From Thalassospira lucentensis (lineage in GTDB: Bacteria; Pseudomonadota; Alphaproteobacteria; Rhodospirillales; Thalassospiraceae): DNA of 64,000 nt. The stretch covers positions 186,001 through 250,000 of the forward strand of contig NZ_JAATOV010000004.1 of assembly GCF_011806425.1 (NCBI RefSeq). The letters are read 5' to 3'. The translations under genes were made by a program, and so were the position numbers. How positions within the stretch are numbered: the stretch's first letter is position 1; every line of letters begins with the position of its first letter. Below the pieces are notes generated by a model. That model saw nothing but the letters and a program-made list of their open reading frames with translations, did not search any database and was not told the origin of the DNA. Below, piece after piece: positions 17,940 to 28,293 of this stretch.

Positions 17940-18647
17940 CTACTTACTATTGCGGTCTTGTGGCAAAGCAGCAGCAATACGATCGGCCAAACGGGCGAAT
18001 GGCAGGCTTTGCAGCCAAACGGTTCCCGGGCCTTCGAGGGTGGTCACAAAAAGCCCCTCCCCGCCAAATAGCGCGTTGGTAAAGCCACCGATAAACTTGA
18101 TGGAATAATCAACCGACGGCGTTAAGGCGACCAAGGAGCCCGTATCCACGCGCAGGGTTTGGCCCGCCAGAAGTTCCTTTTTAATGATCGTGCCCCCGGC
18201 ATGGACAAAGGCCAAACCATCGCCTGTCAGGCGTTGCAGAATAAATCCTTCGCCACCAAACAGCCCGGCACCGAGTTTCTTGGAAAAGGCGACATCAATA
18301 TCGATGCCCGCCGCCGCGCACAGAAAAGCATCTTTCTGACAGATGATTTCGCCGCCATAGGTCGTAAGATCAAGCGGCACGACCTTGCCCGGATACGGTG
18401 CGGCAAAGGCGACATGCCCTTTTTCTGACCCGTCATGGACAAAGCTTGTGATAAAGAACCCTTCGCCGGTCAGCATGCGCTTAAACCCGGAAAACAGACC
18501 GCCGCCCGTGCCGGTCTGCATCGAAATACCGTCAGACATATACATCATGGCCCCGGCTTCGGCGCGAACCCCTTCGCCCGGATCAAGTTCGATCTCGACC
18601 AACTGCATTTCTTCACCGTGGATGGTGTAATCGATCACGTCTGCCAT
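17940..18647 (-). CDS. AIM24/TIGR00266-family protein
   Basis: This is a conserved family of unknown biochemical role; the eukaryotic relative AIM24 is linked to mitochondrial inner-membrane organisation. The 235-residue protein is a double beta-roll with family features: [21 protein letters not shown] near residues 17-37, then glycine-rich [18 protein letters not shown] (about 49-66), [21 protein letters not shown] near 125-145, and [22 protein letters not shown] near 185-206. GGAGAAG supports the ATG at 18647. The gene is alone; the start region carries a TTGGTTTAACCAA palindrome (18684-18696). Confidence 0.88.
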   Translation of the reverse strand: MADVIDYTIHGEEMQLVEIELDPGEGVRAEAGAMMYMSDGISMQTGTGGGLFSGFKRMLTGEGFFITSFVHDGSEKGHVAFAAPYPGKVVPLDLTTYGGEIICQKDAFLCAAAGIDIDVAFSKKLGAGLFGGEGFILQRLTGDGLAFVHAGGTIIKKELLAGQTLRVDTGSLVALTPSVDYSIKFIGGFTNALFGGEGLFVTTLEGPGTVWLQSLPFARLADRIAAALPQDRNSK

Positions 18648-18683
18648 TCGGCTTCTCCATTTCTGGGCGTGGTTCTCGTTGGT

Positions 18684-18696
18684 TTGGTTTAACCAA
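18684..18696. promoter_or_regulatory. 13-bp palindrome upstream of the AIM24-family gene
   Basis: TTGGTTTAACCAA is symmetric about its centre and lies about 37 bp before the start codon at 18647. It may be an operator or an RNA hairpin in the leader. The binding protein is unknown. Confidence 0.3.
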
Positions 18697-18886
18697 CTTC
18701 ATCATGGAGCATCCTTAATCGCAACCGAAAGCGGCAAAAATCCGTGCATTCTTGGTTTGGAAAATGTTTCTTCCACTAAATCATGGAAAAGACAGCTTGT
18801 TCTTACGCGGTTGCGACCAAATATACACAGCAAATAGGCAACAAAAGTCACCTCTGGTCTTTGCGGGCATGTGACGGAGGACATTA

Positions 18887-19903
18887 ATGAAGGCAGACCA
18901 CATGGTGACCCTAAAGACGCAAGACTGGCTGGCAACGGATGAAACAATGCAGGCCTCGTTGGAGAAATGGCAGCGTGTTGTTGACCTGATCACCCGTCTT
19001 CTTGGGGCATCCGCAGGATATGTGCTTGAATATCATGAAAAGCACGGCTTTCGCACGGCATTGACCAGCCAAAATCCCGAAAACGAACACCGCGAAATAT
19101 CGACCAAAACGCAACCGAATGATCGAAATGTTTATTGCCGCCGCGTTGTCCAAAACAAGGCACCTTTTTATGAACCAGATGCCACCAATAAACCAGAATG
19201 GGCCGATAACCCGGACCTGATTGAACGCGGATATGTTTCGTATTACGGCGTGCCACTTTTATGGCCCAACGGTGTGGTTTTTGGTGTCCTATGTGCGTTT
19301 GATCGGAAATCGACCGAGTACGGCAAAGATATGCTAGAGCTACTCGAATGTTTTCGCGATTTGATCGAGGCCGATCTGAAACTCTACGAGCAGTATCAGA
19401 TCATGCGGACCCTCTCGATGACCGATCCGTTGACGGGGCTTAACAACCGGCATGGGTTCGAAATGCTGGCCGAGCAGAAAATCCGGATTGCCAAACGCTA
19501 TAAGCACAATATCGGGATCATTTTCATGGATCTTGATAAAATGAAGCACTGGAACGACGATTACGGCCATGCCGCTGGGGATGCGGCACTTCGCGCCGTT
19601 GGCAATGCGATTAAAGATAGCATCCGCGAAGTCGATATTTGCGGACGCTTTGGCGGGGATGAGTTTGCGGTGCTGGGCTATGTGCGGAACCGGGGTGATC
19701 TGACAACAATTGTCGCGCGCGTGCGCAACGCCCTTACCCATGTGAAACTATCCGTCCCGCAGTCGAAATCACCGATCCGCGAAACACCCGAAATCAGTTC
19801 AGGCGTTTCGGTGTTTTTTGAACCGATCAGCCAAAGTCTTGATGACATGATGGCGGTGGCCGATCTTGAAATGTATCGCGATAAAAAACGCCGAAGACGA
19901 TAG
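18887..19903 (+). CDS. GAF-GGDEF diguanylate cyclase
   Basis: The enzyme should make cyclic di-GMP from two GTP. Residues about 15-160 form a GAF sensor domain (YGVPLLWPNGVVFGVLCAFD near 119-138). A short helix leads to the GGDEF domain (about 178-335), which starts with MTDPLTGLNNRHGFE. The active site is intact in GRFGGDEFAV, and the upstream REVD is an RxxD inhibitory site placed five residues before GGDEF, so product inhibition is expected. The protein is soluble, with no membrane segment, so the GAF domain probably senses a cytoplasmic ligand. GGAGG precedes the ATG at 18887. Single gene, divergent from the AIM24-family gene. Confidence 0.94.
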   Translation: MKADHMVTLKTQDWLATDETMQASLEKWQRVVDLITRLLGASAGYVLEYHEKHGFRTALTSQNPENEHREISTKTQPNDRNVYCRRVVQNKAPFYEPDATNKPEWADNPDLIERGYVSYYGVPLLWPNGVVFGVLCAFDRKSTEYGKDMLELLECFRDLIEADLKLYEQYQIMRTLSMTDPLTGLNNRHGFEMLAEQKIRIAKRYKHNIGIIFMDLDKMKHWNDDYGHAAGDAALRAVGNAIKDSIREVDICGRFGGDEFAVLGYVRNRGDLTTIVARVRNALTHVKLSVPQSKSPIRETPEISSGVSVFFEPISQSLDDMMAVADLEMYRDKKRRRR

Positions 19904-20075
19904 CCTTTTGAGGCAGCGAAGCCTCGGCCTTTACGATGTGACGCACTTCATAACCATTTGGAAAACTTATGTTTCAAATTCTCGACATTCGCCACATGGT
20001 ATGAAATTCACGTCACGATGATCATCGGGATACGCGATATCCCGTCCAAATAACGAACACGAGCTTTTATAAAAA

Positions 20076-20552
20076 ATGCAGATCCGCGAAGGCACTGCCG
20101 ACGATCTATCTTTCATCCGCGACCTGACCAAACGCGCGACAGATTCAACCTATTTCATCGAAGGCATGGGCGATGCCGCCGCCAAAACGGTTGCGGCCTA
20201 TGTCGCGAAATCGACGGATGTTTTCGAAAATGCGCTCGGCTGCGAAAACCATTCGGTCTTTGTCGCCACCATCGACGAGCAGCTTTTGGGATATGTTATC
20301 ACCATTCATGATGTGCCCGAAATTGACTGGATCATGGTCGATCCGGCGGCCCATGGCACTGGGGCAGGCAAAGCACTCATGATCGCAGCGCTAGATGCGC
20401 TCGAGGAAAAAGGTGCACGTAGCAATGTGCGTCTGACCGTCGTCGCGCATAACGAACGCGCCAAGGCGTTTTACCGCAAATTCGGTTTTTTGGTCACCGG
20501 CCCGGTTCCGGACCGCGACATTCCAACTGTCGAAATGCAGCGCGCGGCTTAA
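20076..20552 (+). CDS. GNAT-family N-acetyltransferase
   Basis: This is a 158-residue single-domain acetyltransferase that should move an acetyl group from acetyl-CoA to an unidentified amine. The N-terminal IREGTADDLSFIRDL is the usual first strand-helix. The acetyl-CoA pyrophosphate loop is seen in HGTGAGKALMIAALDAL (near 95-111), preceded by DWIMVDPAA. The C-terminal VVAHNERAKAFYRKFGFLVTG has the tyrosine that usually protonates CoA. The gene stands alone, and nothing nearby indicates the substrate. Confidence 0.88.
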   Translation: MQIREGTADDLSFIRDLTKRATDSTYFIEGMGDAAAKTVAAYVAKSTDVFENALGCENHSVFVATIDEQLLGYVITIHDVPEIDWIMVDPAAHGTGAGKALMIAALDALEEKGARSNVRLTVVAHNERAKAFYRKFGFLVTGPVPDRDIPTVEMQRAA

Positions 20553-20741
20553 ATCCGTTGCGGATGCGCTCCTGCCCACCAGTCAATAACAGCGGCATAA
20601 GAACCTTTATGCTGGGCAAAAGGTGCAATTAAAAATTGCCCCTAGTCCTTGATCTTTTTCTTGCAAAACGCGCAGATTGCAATCCAAATGTCATTCGACC
20701 GAGGAGACGATAACTCCTTGGTGGAAAAGTAAAATATATTA

Positions 20742-21122
20742 ATGGGACACCAAATGAGCGACCAAAATTCAGTAAGCATTGAAACGAATTCCGATGAAAC
20801 GTTCGCCGGAAATATCAGGCTGATTTATATCTTGTATCTCGTCGGGATTGTTATGCCGTTGGCCGGACTGGTCGGTGTGGTTTTTGCCTATGTCAAACAA
20901 GGTGAAGCACCGGTTTGGGCCAAGACGCACTATCGTTTTCTGATCCGAACCTTTTGGGTCTATATGCTGTTTCTCGTCGTGGGAACGATCACGTCTTTGA
21001 TCTTGATCGGCTGGTTCGTTCTGTTGGCCGGATTGGTCTGGTTCATTGTTCGCGTTGTCAAAGGTCTGTCAAATCTTAAGACCGGCGAAGAACATCCTGA
21101 CCCCGCTGGCTGGTTGATCTAA
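20742..21122 (+). CDS. Small DUF4870-like integral membrane protein
   Basis: This is a 126-residue protein with three to four membrane segments (about 28-51, 66-88 and 90-110) and a hydrophilic C-terminal tail with KTGEEHPDPAGW. It resembles the COG3671/DUF4870-type predicted membrane proteins, including FAYVKQGEAPVWAKTHYRFL between the first two segments. Function is unknown. Two starts are possible, ATG 20742 and ATG 20754 (MSDQN); neither has a strong ribosome binding site. A terminator follows at 21205. Confidence 0.75.
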   Translation: MGHQMSDQNSVSIETNSDETFAGNIRLIYILYLVGIVMPLAGLVGVVFAYVKQGEAPVWAKTHYRFLIRTFWVYMLFLVVGTITSLILIGWFVLLAGLVWFIVRVVKGLSNLKTGEEHPDPAGWLI

Positions 21123-21204
21123 TCGCGCCGCGACAAAACAAGAAAACATCTTCTGCGTCGCGATGAACGCGTTACCGTTGGATTGATGTTTGACTGCCAA
21201 TAAT

Positions 21205-21236
21205 AAAGCCCGACTGGTTTTCCAGCCGGGCTTTTT
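21205..21236 (+). terminator. Rho-independent terminator of the small membrane protein gene
   Basis: AAAGCCCG (21205-21212) pairs with CGGGCTTT (21227-21234), and inner CTGG/CCAG extends the stem around a TTTT loop. A T-run follows on the plus strand. It probably also limits the convergent glutamate-synthase-like gene. Confidence 0.88.
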
Positions 21237-21300
21237 CTTTGGTTCTCATCTTCCGTCAACAAACCTGCCATCAGACAGATTACGCCTTCGCGCAAAATTG

Positions 21301-22977
21301 CTACTGCGCTGCCTTTTCGCCGGCGATTGCTTTTGCCCGCTTATACGGTCCAAACGGGATTTCCTTTGGCGCGAAGGTTTCAGGGGATGCACGGCCCCAG
21401 CGCGAATGCCAATCATGGAGTTCTTCGATCTCGGTGTCGGCGACAAGGAAGCCTTCGGGCAGGTACGGATAGGCTTCGTTACCGTCGACGAATTCATTGT
21501 CCTTTTGCCGGACCATGAAGTGATAAGGCATGAAGTTGCGCGGATCATGCAGACCCGCCGCCGCGGTGATTTCAGCCAGTGCATGCATGGTATTGCGATG
21601 GAAGCGTGCGACGCGTTCGCTTTTATTCCCCGGTTCAAGGGCGCGTTGACGGATCGGGTCCTGGGTCGCGATCCCGACCGGGCAACAGTTCGTATGACAC
21701 GACTGAGCCTGAATGCAGCCAAGCGCAAACATAAAGCCACGTGCGGCATTACACCAATCCGCACCAAGCGCCAAAGTCCGAGCAATATCAAAGGCCGAGA
21801 CAATTTTACCCGCCGCCCCGACTTTGACCTGTTCACGAAGCCCGGCCCCGCGCAGCGCATTATGGACAAAGGTCAGGCCTTCATGCATTGGCATGCCAAC
21901 ATGGTTTGTAAATTCGACCGGTGCGGCACCTGTACCGCCTTCTTTACCATCAACAACGATGAAATCAGGCGTGATACCCGTTTTTAACATCGCTTTGAGG
22001 ATACTCATAAACTCGCGCCGGTGGCCGATACACAGTTTGAAACCGACCGGCTTCCCCCCTGAAAGGTCGCGCAATTTAGCGATGAATTCCATCAGCCCAA
22101 TCGGGGTCGAAAACGTGCTATGCCCCGCGGGTGAAACGCAATCGATCCCCATGGGGATACCACGTGCATCGGCAATTTCTTGTGTGATCTTGGCCGCGGG
22201 CAACATGCCACCGTGACCGGGTTTTGCCCCTTGGCTGAGCTTGAGCTCGATCATTTTGACCTGTGGCTCGGACGCGGTTTTAGCGAATTTTTCCTCGGAA
22301 AAGCTGCCATCATCATTGCGACAACCGAAATAGCCAGATGCCACCTGATAGATCAGGTCCCCGCCGCCTTCGCGGTGATAGCGCGAAATACTGCCTTCGC
22401 CGGTATCATGGGCAAAGCCGCCTTTGCGTGCACCGGTATTTAGCGCCAAAATCGCGTTGCCTGACAAAGAGCCAAAGCTCATGGCGGAAATATTATACAG
22501 GCTTGCCTGATAGGGCTGTTTGCAATGGGGGCCACCAATGCGTACACGAAAATCGCTGTCGGTGATTTGTGACGGTACGACGGAGTGGGTTAACCACGCA
22601 TAGCCTGACTTATAAACGTCTTCGATCGTGCCAAATGGGCGTTTGTCTTCTGCGCCCTTAGCACGTTGATAGACAAGGCCACGGGACTGGCGACTAAACG
22701 GAATTTGATCCTGATCACTTTCAATCAGGTACTGGCGAATTTCCGGGCGGAATTTTTCCAGAATAAACCGAATATGCGCACTGATCGGATAGTTGCGCAG
22801 GATGGAATGCTTGTGCTGGTGCAAGTCATACAGCCCCACAAGTGCCAAGGCCCCGAAGATAACGGCAGGAAGCCAGAACCAGCCACTTACGCCGACAGCG
22901 CAGATCACGGATGCCAGCGCCAAAACGAAAACGCCAACAAAAACAAGATATCGCTGGTTTACTCTTAAGAACGTCAC
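21301..22977 (-). CDS. Membrane-anchored FMN-binding glutamate synthase-family protein
   Basis: This protein contains only the FMN/iron-sulfur synthase domain of glutamate synthase. Two N-terminal membrane segments (about 10-28 and 30-47) anchor it, which soluble GltB lacks. The FMN-binding barrel (about 150-480) has LSQGAKPGHGGMLPAAKIT, PDFIVVDGKEGGTGAAP and KVGAAGKIVSAFDIARTLALGAD. The 3Fe-4S cysteines are spaced as in GltB in CIQAQSCHTNCCPVGIATQ. No glutaminase domain and no GltD subunit are present or adjacent, so it may act as an ammonia- or ferredoxin-linked enzyme or on another substrate. It starts with GTG at 22977; 558 residues. Confidence 0.87.
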   Translation of the reverse strand: MTFLRVNQRYLVFVGVFVLALASVICAVGVSGWFWLPAVIFGALALVGLYDLHQHKHSILRNYPISAHIRFILEKFRPEIRQYLIESDQDQIPFSRQSRGLVYQRAKGAEDKRPFGTIEDVYKSGYAWLTHSVVPSQITDSDFRVRIGGPHCKQPYQASLYNISAMSFGSLSGNAILALNTGARKGGFAHDTGEGSISRYHREGGGDLIYQVASGYFGCRNDDGSFSEEKFAKTASEPQVKMIELKLSQGAKPGHGGMLPAAKITQEIADARGIPMGIDCVSPAGHSTFSTPIGLMEFIAKLRDLSGGKPVGFKLCIGHRREFMSILKAMLKTGITPDFIVVDGKEGGTGAAPVEFTNHVGMPMHEGLTFVHNALRGAGLREQVKVGAAGKIVSAFDIARTLALGADWCNAARGFMFALGCIQAQSCHTNCCPVGIATQDPIRQRALEPGNKSERVARFHRNTMHALAEITAAAGLHDPRNFMPYHFMVRQKDNEFVDGNEAYPYLPEGFLVADTEIEELHDWHSRWGRASPETFAPKEIPFGPYKRAKAIAGEKAAQ

Positions 22978-23180
22978 TGTGAACTCATCCTACTTCATCA
23001 GGCCAATTAAACCGTGCATCTCACCTAGCCCCTGAATTGGGCAGGTCGATGGCGCAAAACGCATCTGTCGGCGGCAAGCTTGATCATCCTTGATTTGATC
23101 AACCGCCTCAATGGCAATGTCGTTGATATTTGAAGAATTCCCCACCTTATGTCCATTTGGGAACAAAAGGACGAACATCA

Positions 23181-23218
23181 AGAAAAAGCCGCCCCACCAA
23201 ATAGAGGTGGGACGGCTT
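23181..23218 (-). terminator. Rho-independent terminator of the TRAP/oxoprolinase operon
   Basis: Arms AAGCCG-CCCACC (23186-23198) and GGTGGG-CGGCTT (23206-23218) form a 12-bp stem with one mismatch. A TTTTTC tail follows on the minus strand, downstream of the oxoprolinase stop codon. Confidence 0.9.
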
Positions 23219-23272
23219 AAACGTCTTAGATCATAATTTAGGTTTCAGCGCGCAGGGCACTGACACGGCAAG

Positions 23273-26200
23273 TTATGCCTTGCCGTAGCCACCGCCACCC
23301 GGGGTTTCGATGATAAAGACATCACCCGGATGCATTTGCGCGCCATCGGTGCCTTTAAGCTCCTCGACCGTGCCATCGACACGTTCGATTGCGTTGCGCC
23401 CCAACTTGCCCGGTTCGCCACCTGCGACGGCCTGATTAGGCACGCGACGGTGGTTTGACAGGATTGATGCGGTCATGTCCTCAAGGAACCGGACACGGCG
23501 CGTTGTGCCGTTACCGCCTTTGAACTCGCCATTACCGCCGGAACCCTGACGAACTTCGAAGCTTTCGAGCATGACCGGGAAGCGCCATTCAAGAACTTCC
23601 GGATCGGTCAGGCGTGAGTTGGTCATATGGGTGTGAACCCCACTGGTACCGTCAAAGCCGGGGCCTGCGCCCGAACCACCGCAGATGGTTTCATAATACT
23701 GGTGCGTATCATTCCCCCACGTGAAGTTGTTCATCGTGCCTTGCGCACCCGACATCACACCAAGGGCCGCGTAAAGCGTATCGGTAACATGCTGGGAGGT
23801 TTCAACGTTCCCGGCAACAACCGCCGCCGGATAAACCGGATTAAGCATTGATCCTTCTGGCACGATCAAATCGACCGGTTTCAGACAGCCAGCATTCAAC
23901 GGAATGTCATCGTCGACAAGTGTGCGGAAGACGTAAAGAACCGCCGCACGGGTCACCGCCGAAGGTGCGTTGAAGTTATTATCAAGCTGATCAGAGGTAC
24001 CGGTGAAATCAACCGTTGCTGAACGGGTTTCCTTATGGATGGTGACCTTGGCCTTTACGACCGCGCCATTATCCATTTCATAGGAGAACTCGCCACCCTC
24101 AAGATTATCGATCACACGACGAACACTTTCTTCGGCGTTGTCCTGCACGTGGCCCATATAGGCATGAACCACATCAAGGCCAAAGTGATCGACCACTTTG
24201 CGCAGTTCCTGCACACCCTTTTCATTGGCGGCGATCTGTGCACGCAGATCGGCAATGTTTTGATACGGGTTACGTGCCGGGTATTTCGCCCCTTCGAGCA
24301 AGTCCGTCAAACCAGCTTCGTCAAACTTGCCCTGATCAACCAGTTTGAAGTTGTCGATCAAAACGCCTTCTTCTTCGAGGATGCGTGAGTTTGGCGCCAT
24401 GGAGCCCGGGGTAATCCCCCCAACATCGGCATGGTGACCACGCGATGCGACATAGAACAGAATGTCTTTTCCATCATCGCCAAACACCGGTGTGATCAGG
24501 GTGATGTCAGGCAAATGGGTGCCGCCGTTATACGGATCATTGAGCATATAAACATCGCCCGGTTTCATTTTGCCGGTGTTCTTTTCAATGACAGCCTGAA
24601 CTGATTCCCCCATTGATCCCAGATGGACCGGCATGTGCGGTGCATTGGCAATCAAAAGACCTTCCTGATCAAACAGTGCACAGGAGAAGTCCAAACGTTC
24701 CTTGATATTCACCGAGTAAGAGGTGTTGGCAAGGGTCACGCCCATCTGTTCGGCAATGTTCATGAACAGATTGTTGAACACTTCGAGCATCACCGGATCG
24801 GCCTGTGTGCCGATGGCTTCTGAGCGTTTCATTGCAACAACGCGGGTCAAAACCAAATGGTCACGTTCATTGACCATCGCCTCCCAGCCCGGATCAATCA
24901 CGGTGGTGCCGACCGGCTCAATAATCACGGCAGGACCACGGACTTTTGCACCCGGTTTCAGGTCTTCGCGTTTGTAAAACGGGGTATCTTCGGATGCACC
25001 GTCGAAAACAACCGCACGGGTTGCCAAGGCATCAGGCTTAACCGCATCCGTCGTCGTTTTAGCTTCGGTATCGGGCAGGCTTTGGGTTTCGCCAATCGCC
25101 TCAACCGCGACGGCTTCAACCACCAGCGGTTTTTCTTCCATCACAAAGCCATAACGCTGTTTGTGCTGGTCTTCGAACTGGGCCTTGATGGCATCGACAT
25201 CGCCGAAATCAACGATCAACGGCGTATCGGTGCCATCATAGCGCAGATGCAGCTTTTTGAGCATTTTGATCTTGTCATCGGTAATGCCCTGTTCGTGCAA
25301 TTCACCACGGGCCTCAACCGCCAAACCGTCAAGCTGCTCGTCCAGACCAGCCAAGGCATCGGTTTCAAGCTTGGCCTCGACCGCTTGTTCGCGCATGGCA
25401 CGAATATCGGCAAGCCCCATGCCATAAGCAGACAAAACGCCCGCGAACGGATGGACAAACACCTTGGTCATGCCCAGCGTGTCAGCAACCTGACAGGCAT
25501 GCTGACCACCAGCACCGCCAAAGCATTGCAGGATATAATCCGACACGTCATAGCCACGCTGAACCGAGATTTGCTTGATCGCGTTGGCCATGTTTTCCAC
25601 AGCAATCCGCAAGAAGCCCTCAGCAACGTCTTCAGGCGTGCGGACCTGACCGGTGCTTTCTTTGATCTTGGCGGCCATGGCTTCGAACCCGGCGCGCACA
25701 GCATCCCCGTCCAGCGGTTCATTGCCTTCGGGGCCAAATACATGCGGGAAGAAGTCCGGCTGGACCTTGCCCAGCATCACGTTGATGTCGGTCACCGCAA
25801 GTGGACCACCGCGGCGATAGGCCGCTGGCCCAGGATTTGCGCCCGCACTATCGGGACCAACACGGAAACGAGCACCATCAAAGTGCAAGATCGATCCACC
25901 ACCGGCAGCAACGGTGTGGATTTTCATCATCGGGGCGCGCATACGCACACCGGCAACCTGCGTTTCGAAATCGCGCTCATATTCGCCGTCATAGTGCGAA
26001 ACGTCGGTCGATGTGCCGCCCATATCAAAACCAATGACCTGTTTAAAGCCATCCATTTCGGCCGTACGCACCATGCCAACAACACCGCCAGCCGGCCCAG
26101 ACAAAATAGCGTCTTTGCCCTGGAACTTGGTGGCATCGGTCAAGCCGCCATTAGACTGCATGAACATCAATTTCACGCCGCCCAGTTCGCCTGCAACCTG

Positions 26201-26914
26201 ATCGACGTAACGACGCAGGATCGGTGACAAATAAGCATCAACCACGGTGGTATCACCACGCGACACCAGCTTCATCAGCGGGCTGACCTGATGACTGACG
26301 GAAACCTGGGTAAAGCCAATTTCACGGGCAACTTCGGCAGCGGCATTTTCATGTTTGGTATAGCGGTAACCATGCATGAACACGATCGCGCAGGCACGAA
26401 TACCATCATCAAAAACAGCCTGAAGATCTTTGCGCAGGTTTTCGAGATCAAGCGGGGTCAGTTCTTCGCCATGTGCGTCAAAACGACCGTCTGCCTCGAT
26501 CACGGTTTCATAAAGCATTTCTGGCAGTTTGATGTTGCGATCAAACAAACGCGGGCGGTTTTGATAGGCCAATCGCAGCGCATCGCGGAAGCCCTTGGTG
26601 GTGACCAGTGCGGTGCGATCACCTTTGCGTTCAAGCAACGCATTGGTGGCAACGGTGGTGCCCATTTTAACCGCGTCAATTTTATCGGCTGGAATGGCTT
26701 CACCGGCGGGCACATCAAGCAATTCACGAATGCCTTGAATGGCGGCATCGGCGTAGCGTTCCGGATTTTCCGACAGCAATTTATGCGTCACAAGCGACCC
26801 ATCGGGTTTGCGCGCAACGATATCGGTAAAGGTACCGCCGCGGTCAATCCAGAACTGCCATTTTGGCTGTCCTGTTGTTTGTGAAGCGGGGCTATTTGGG
26901 GCGTGAGAAGCCAT
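23273..26914 (-). CDS. ATP-dependent 5-oxoprolinase / hydantoinase, fused HyuA-HyuB type
   Basis: 5-Oxoprolinases hydrolyse 5-oxo-L-proline to glutamate with ATP; related N-methylhydantoinases open similar rings. The single 1213-residue chain contains both halves. HyuA (about 15-700) begins with [20 protein letters not shown], an ATP-binding actin-like motif, and has [20 protein letters not shown] and [19 protein letters not shown]. HyuB (about 705-1210) begins [18 protein letters not shown] and contains [35 protein letters not shown] and [26 protein letters not shown] before ATG 26914 decides the start. The fusion resembles eukaryotic OPLAH rather than split bacterial hyuA/hyuB. It is the last gene after dctP-dctQ-dctM, suggesting that the transporter delivers its substrate. 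Confidence 0.93.
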   Translation of the reverse strand: MASHAPNSPASQTTGQPKWQFWIDRGGTFTDIVARKPDGSLVTHKLLSENPERYADAAIQGIRELLDVPAGEAIPADKIDAVKMGTTVATNALLERKGDRTALVTTKGFRDALRLAYQNRPRLFDRNIKLPEMLYETVIEADGRFDAHGEELTPLDLENLRKDLQAVFDDGIRACAIVFMHGYRYTKHENAAAEVAREIGFTQVSVSHQVSPLMKLVSRGDTTVVDAYLSPILRRYVDQVAGELGGVKLMFMQSNGGLTDATKFQGKDAILSGPAGGVVGMVRTAEMDGFKQVIGFDMGGTSTDVSHYDGEYERDFETQVAGVRMRAPMMKIHTVAAGGGSILHFDGARFRVGPDSAGANPGPAAYRRGGPLAVTDINVMLGKVQPDFFPHVFGPEGNEPLDGDAVRAGFEAMAAKIKESTGQVRTPEDVAEGFLRIAVENMANAIKQISVQRGYDVSDYILQCFGGAGGQHACQVADTLGMTKVFVHPFAGVLSAYGMGLADIRAMREQAVEAKLETDALAGLDEQLDGLAVEARGELHEQGITDDKIKMLKKLHLRYDGTDTPLIVDFGDVDAIKAQFEDQHKQRYGFVMEEKPLVVEAVAVEAIGETQSLPDTEAKTTTDAVKPDALATRAVVFDGASEDTPFYKREDLKPGAKVRGPAVIIEPVGTTVIDPGWEAMVNERDHLVLTRVVAMKRSEAIGTQADPVMLEVFNNLFMNIAEQMGVTLANTSYSVNIKERLDFSCALFDQEGLLIANAPHMPVHLGSMGESVQAVIEKNTGKMKPGDVYMLNDPYNGGTHLPDITLITPVFGDDGKDILFYVASRGHHADVGGITPGSMAPNSRILEEEGVLIDNFKLVDQGKFDEAGLTDLLEGAKYPARNPYQNIADLRAQIAANEKGVQELRKVVDHFGLDVVHAYMGHVQDNAEESVRRVIDNLEGGEFSYEMDNGAVVKAKVTIHKETRSATVDFTGTSDQLDNNFNAPSAVTRAAVLYVFRTLVDDDIPLNAGCLKPVDLIVPEGSMLNPVYPAAVVAGNVETSQHVTDTLYAALGVMSGAQGTMNNFTWGNDTHQYYETICGGSGAGPGFDGTSGVHTHMTNSRLTDPEVLEWRFPVMLESFEVRQGSGGNGEFKGGNGTTRRVRFLEDMTASILSNHRRVPNQAVAGGEPGKLGRNAIERVDGTVEELKGTDGAQMHPGDVFIIETPGGGGYGKA

Positions 26915-26982
26915 GATGCTTACTCCTTGGGCATCTGTAGTCAAAAAATTCGAAACGAAAGATCAGAGATTTACAAAACCGG

Positions 26983-28284
26983 TCAGCCATTCATTTTTTG
27001 CGGTAGCCAAGTTGCGATTTCCGGGAAAATGGTAATCAGCAATACGGCCAGCAACAGAAGGAAAAAGAACGGCAAAGCAGCCACTGCAATGGCAAACAGG
27101 TTCTTGCCTGTCAGCCCTTGCAAAACGAAAAGATTGAAACCGACCGGCGGAGTGATTTGCGACATTTCGACCACCAGCACCACATAGATGCCAAACCACA
27201 AAAGGTCGATCCCAGCGGCCTGCACCATCGGCAGGATCACCGATGTGGTCAAAACCACCACCGAAATCCCGTCAAGGAAACAGCCAAGCACGATGAAGAA
27301 TACGGTCAGCGCCGCCAGCAGCGCATAGGGCGACAGATCCATCTGCGCGATCCATGCTGCCAGTTCACGCGGAATACCGGTAAAGCCCATTGCCACGGTC
27401 AAAACAGCCGCACCGGCAAGGATAAAGCAGATCATGCACGATGTGCGCGTGGCCCCCATAATCCCGTCCATCAGGCTTTCGCGGGTCAAGGATCCGCTGA
27501 TTGCTGAAAGGACCAGGGCGCCAACCACACCAAATGCCGCCGCCTCGGTCGGGGTTGCAACCCCGCCATAGATCGAACCGATCACAGCGGAAATCAATGC
27601 GATCACCGGGATCAAACGCCCCGATGCCCGAAGCTTTGCGCCAAACGGCATATCAGGGGCGGCAGGCGGCATTTTATCCTTGTTGATCGTGGCCCAAATG
27701 CCAACGAAGCTCATGAACAAAATGATCAGCATCGCGCCGGGTAAAACACCGGCAATGAACAGACGGGCAATCGAAAGCTCAGCCGAAACCCCGTACACAA
27801 TCAAAATGATCGATGGCGGGATCAAAAGACCCAACGTGCCAGACCCCGCAAGGGTGCCAAGGATCAGCTTGTCCGCATATCCTTGTTTACGCAGTTCCGG
27901 GATCGACATCCGGCCAATGGTTGCCGCCGTTGCAGCAGACGACCCGGAAACAGCAGCAAAGATGCCACAGCCAAGCACATTCACATGCAGCAGCCGGCCC
28001 GGCAGTTTATTGAGCCACGGCGCAAGTCCGGTAAACATGTCCTCGGAAAGCCGCGACCGAAATAGGATTTCACCCATCCAGATAAACAACGGCAACGGTG
28101 CAAGTGACCAGGTTGCCAAGCTTGACCACGCCGTGGTCGCGATGATCGGACCAGTTTGCGCGCCGGTAAAGAATTCAAGTGCAAAGACACCAATCGCAAA
28201 CAGCGAAAGCGCCACCCATAGGCCTGCCCCCAAAAACAGGAACAAAAGCCCCATCAGGATCAGGCCAATTTGAAGTACATCCAT
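26983..28284 (-). CDS. dctM: TRAP transporter large permease subunit (DctM)
   Basis: This subunit forms the sodium-driven translocation channel of a tripartite ATP-independent periplasmic transporter. The 433-residue protein has about twelve membrane segments and DctM signatures: AVSGSSAATAATIGRMSIPE (near 110-130), GTLGLLIPPSIILIVYGVSAE (about 150-170) and a second inverted half with LGCFLDGISVVVLTTSVILP and TPPVGFNLFVLQG near the end. It follows dctQ by 9 bp and precedes the oxoprolinase start by about 70 bp. The substrate is inferred from the enzyme it is paired with. Confidence 0.95.
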   Translation of the reverse strand: MDVLQIGLILMGLLFLFLGAGLWVALSLFAIGVFALEFFTGAQTGPIIATTAWSSLATWSLAPLPLFIWMGEILFRSRLSEDMFTGLAPWLNKLPGRLLHVNVLGCGIFAAVSGSSAATAATIGRMSIPELRKQGYADKLILGTLAGSGTLGLLIPPSIILIVYGVSAELSIARLFIAGVLPGAMLIILFMSFVGIWATINKDKMPPAAPDMPFGAKLRASGRLIPVIALISAVIGSIYGGVATPTEAAAFGVVGALVLSAISGSLTRESLMDGIMGATRTSCMICFILAGAAVLTVAMGFTGIPRELAAWIAQMDLSPYALLAALTVFFIVLGCFLDGISVVVLTTSVILPMVQAAGIDLLWFGIYVVLVVEMSQITPPVGFNLFVLQGLTGKNLFAIAVAALPFFFLLLLAVLLITIFPEIATWLPQKMNG

Positions 28285-28293
28285 GACCGCTTC

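Noticed and set aside
24857-26227. Long open frame (about 456 codons) on the plus strand opposite the oxoprolinase gene
   Set aside because: It lies entirely antisense to a clearly conserved gene, has no recognisable domain, and its composition is that of a reverse-frame shadow.
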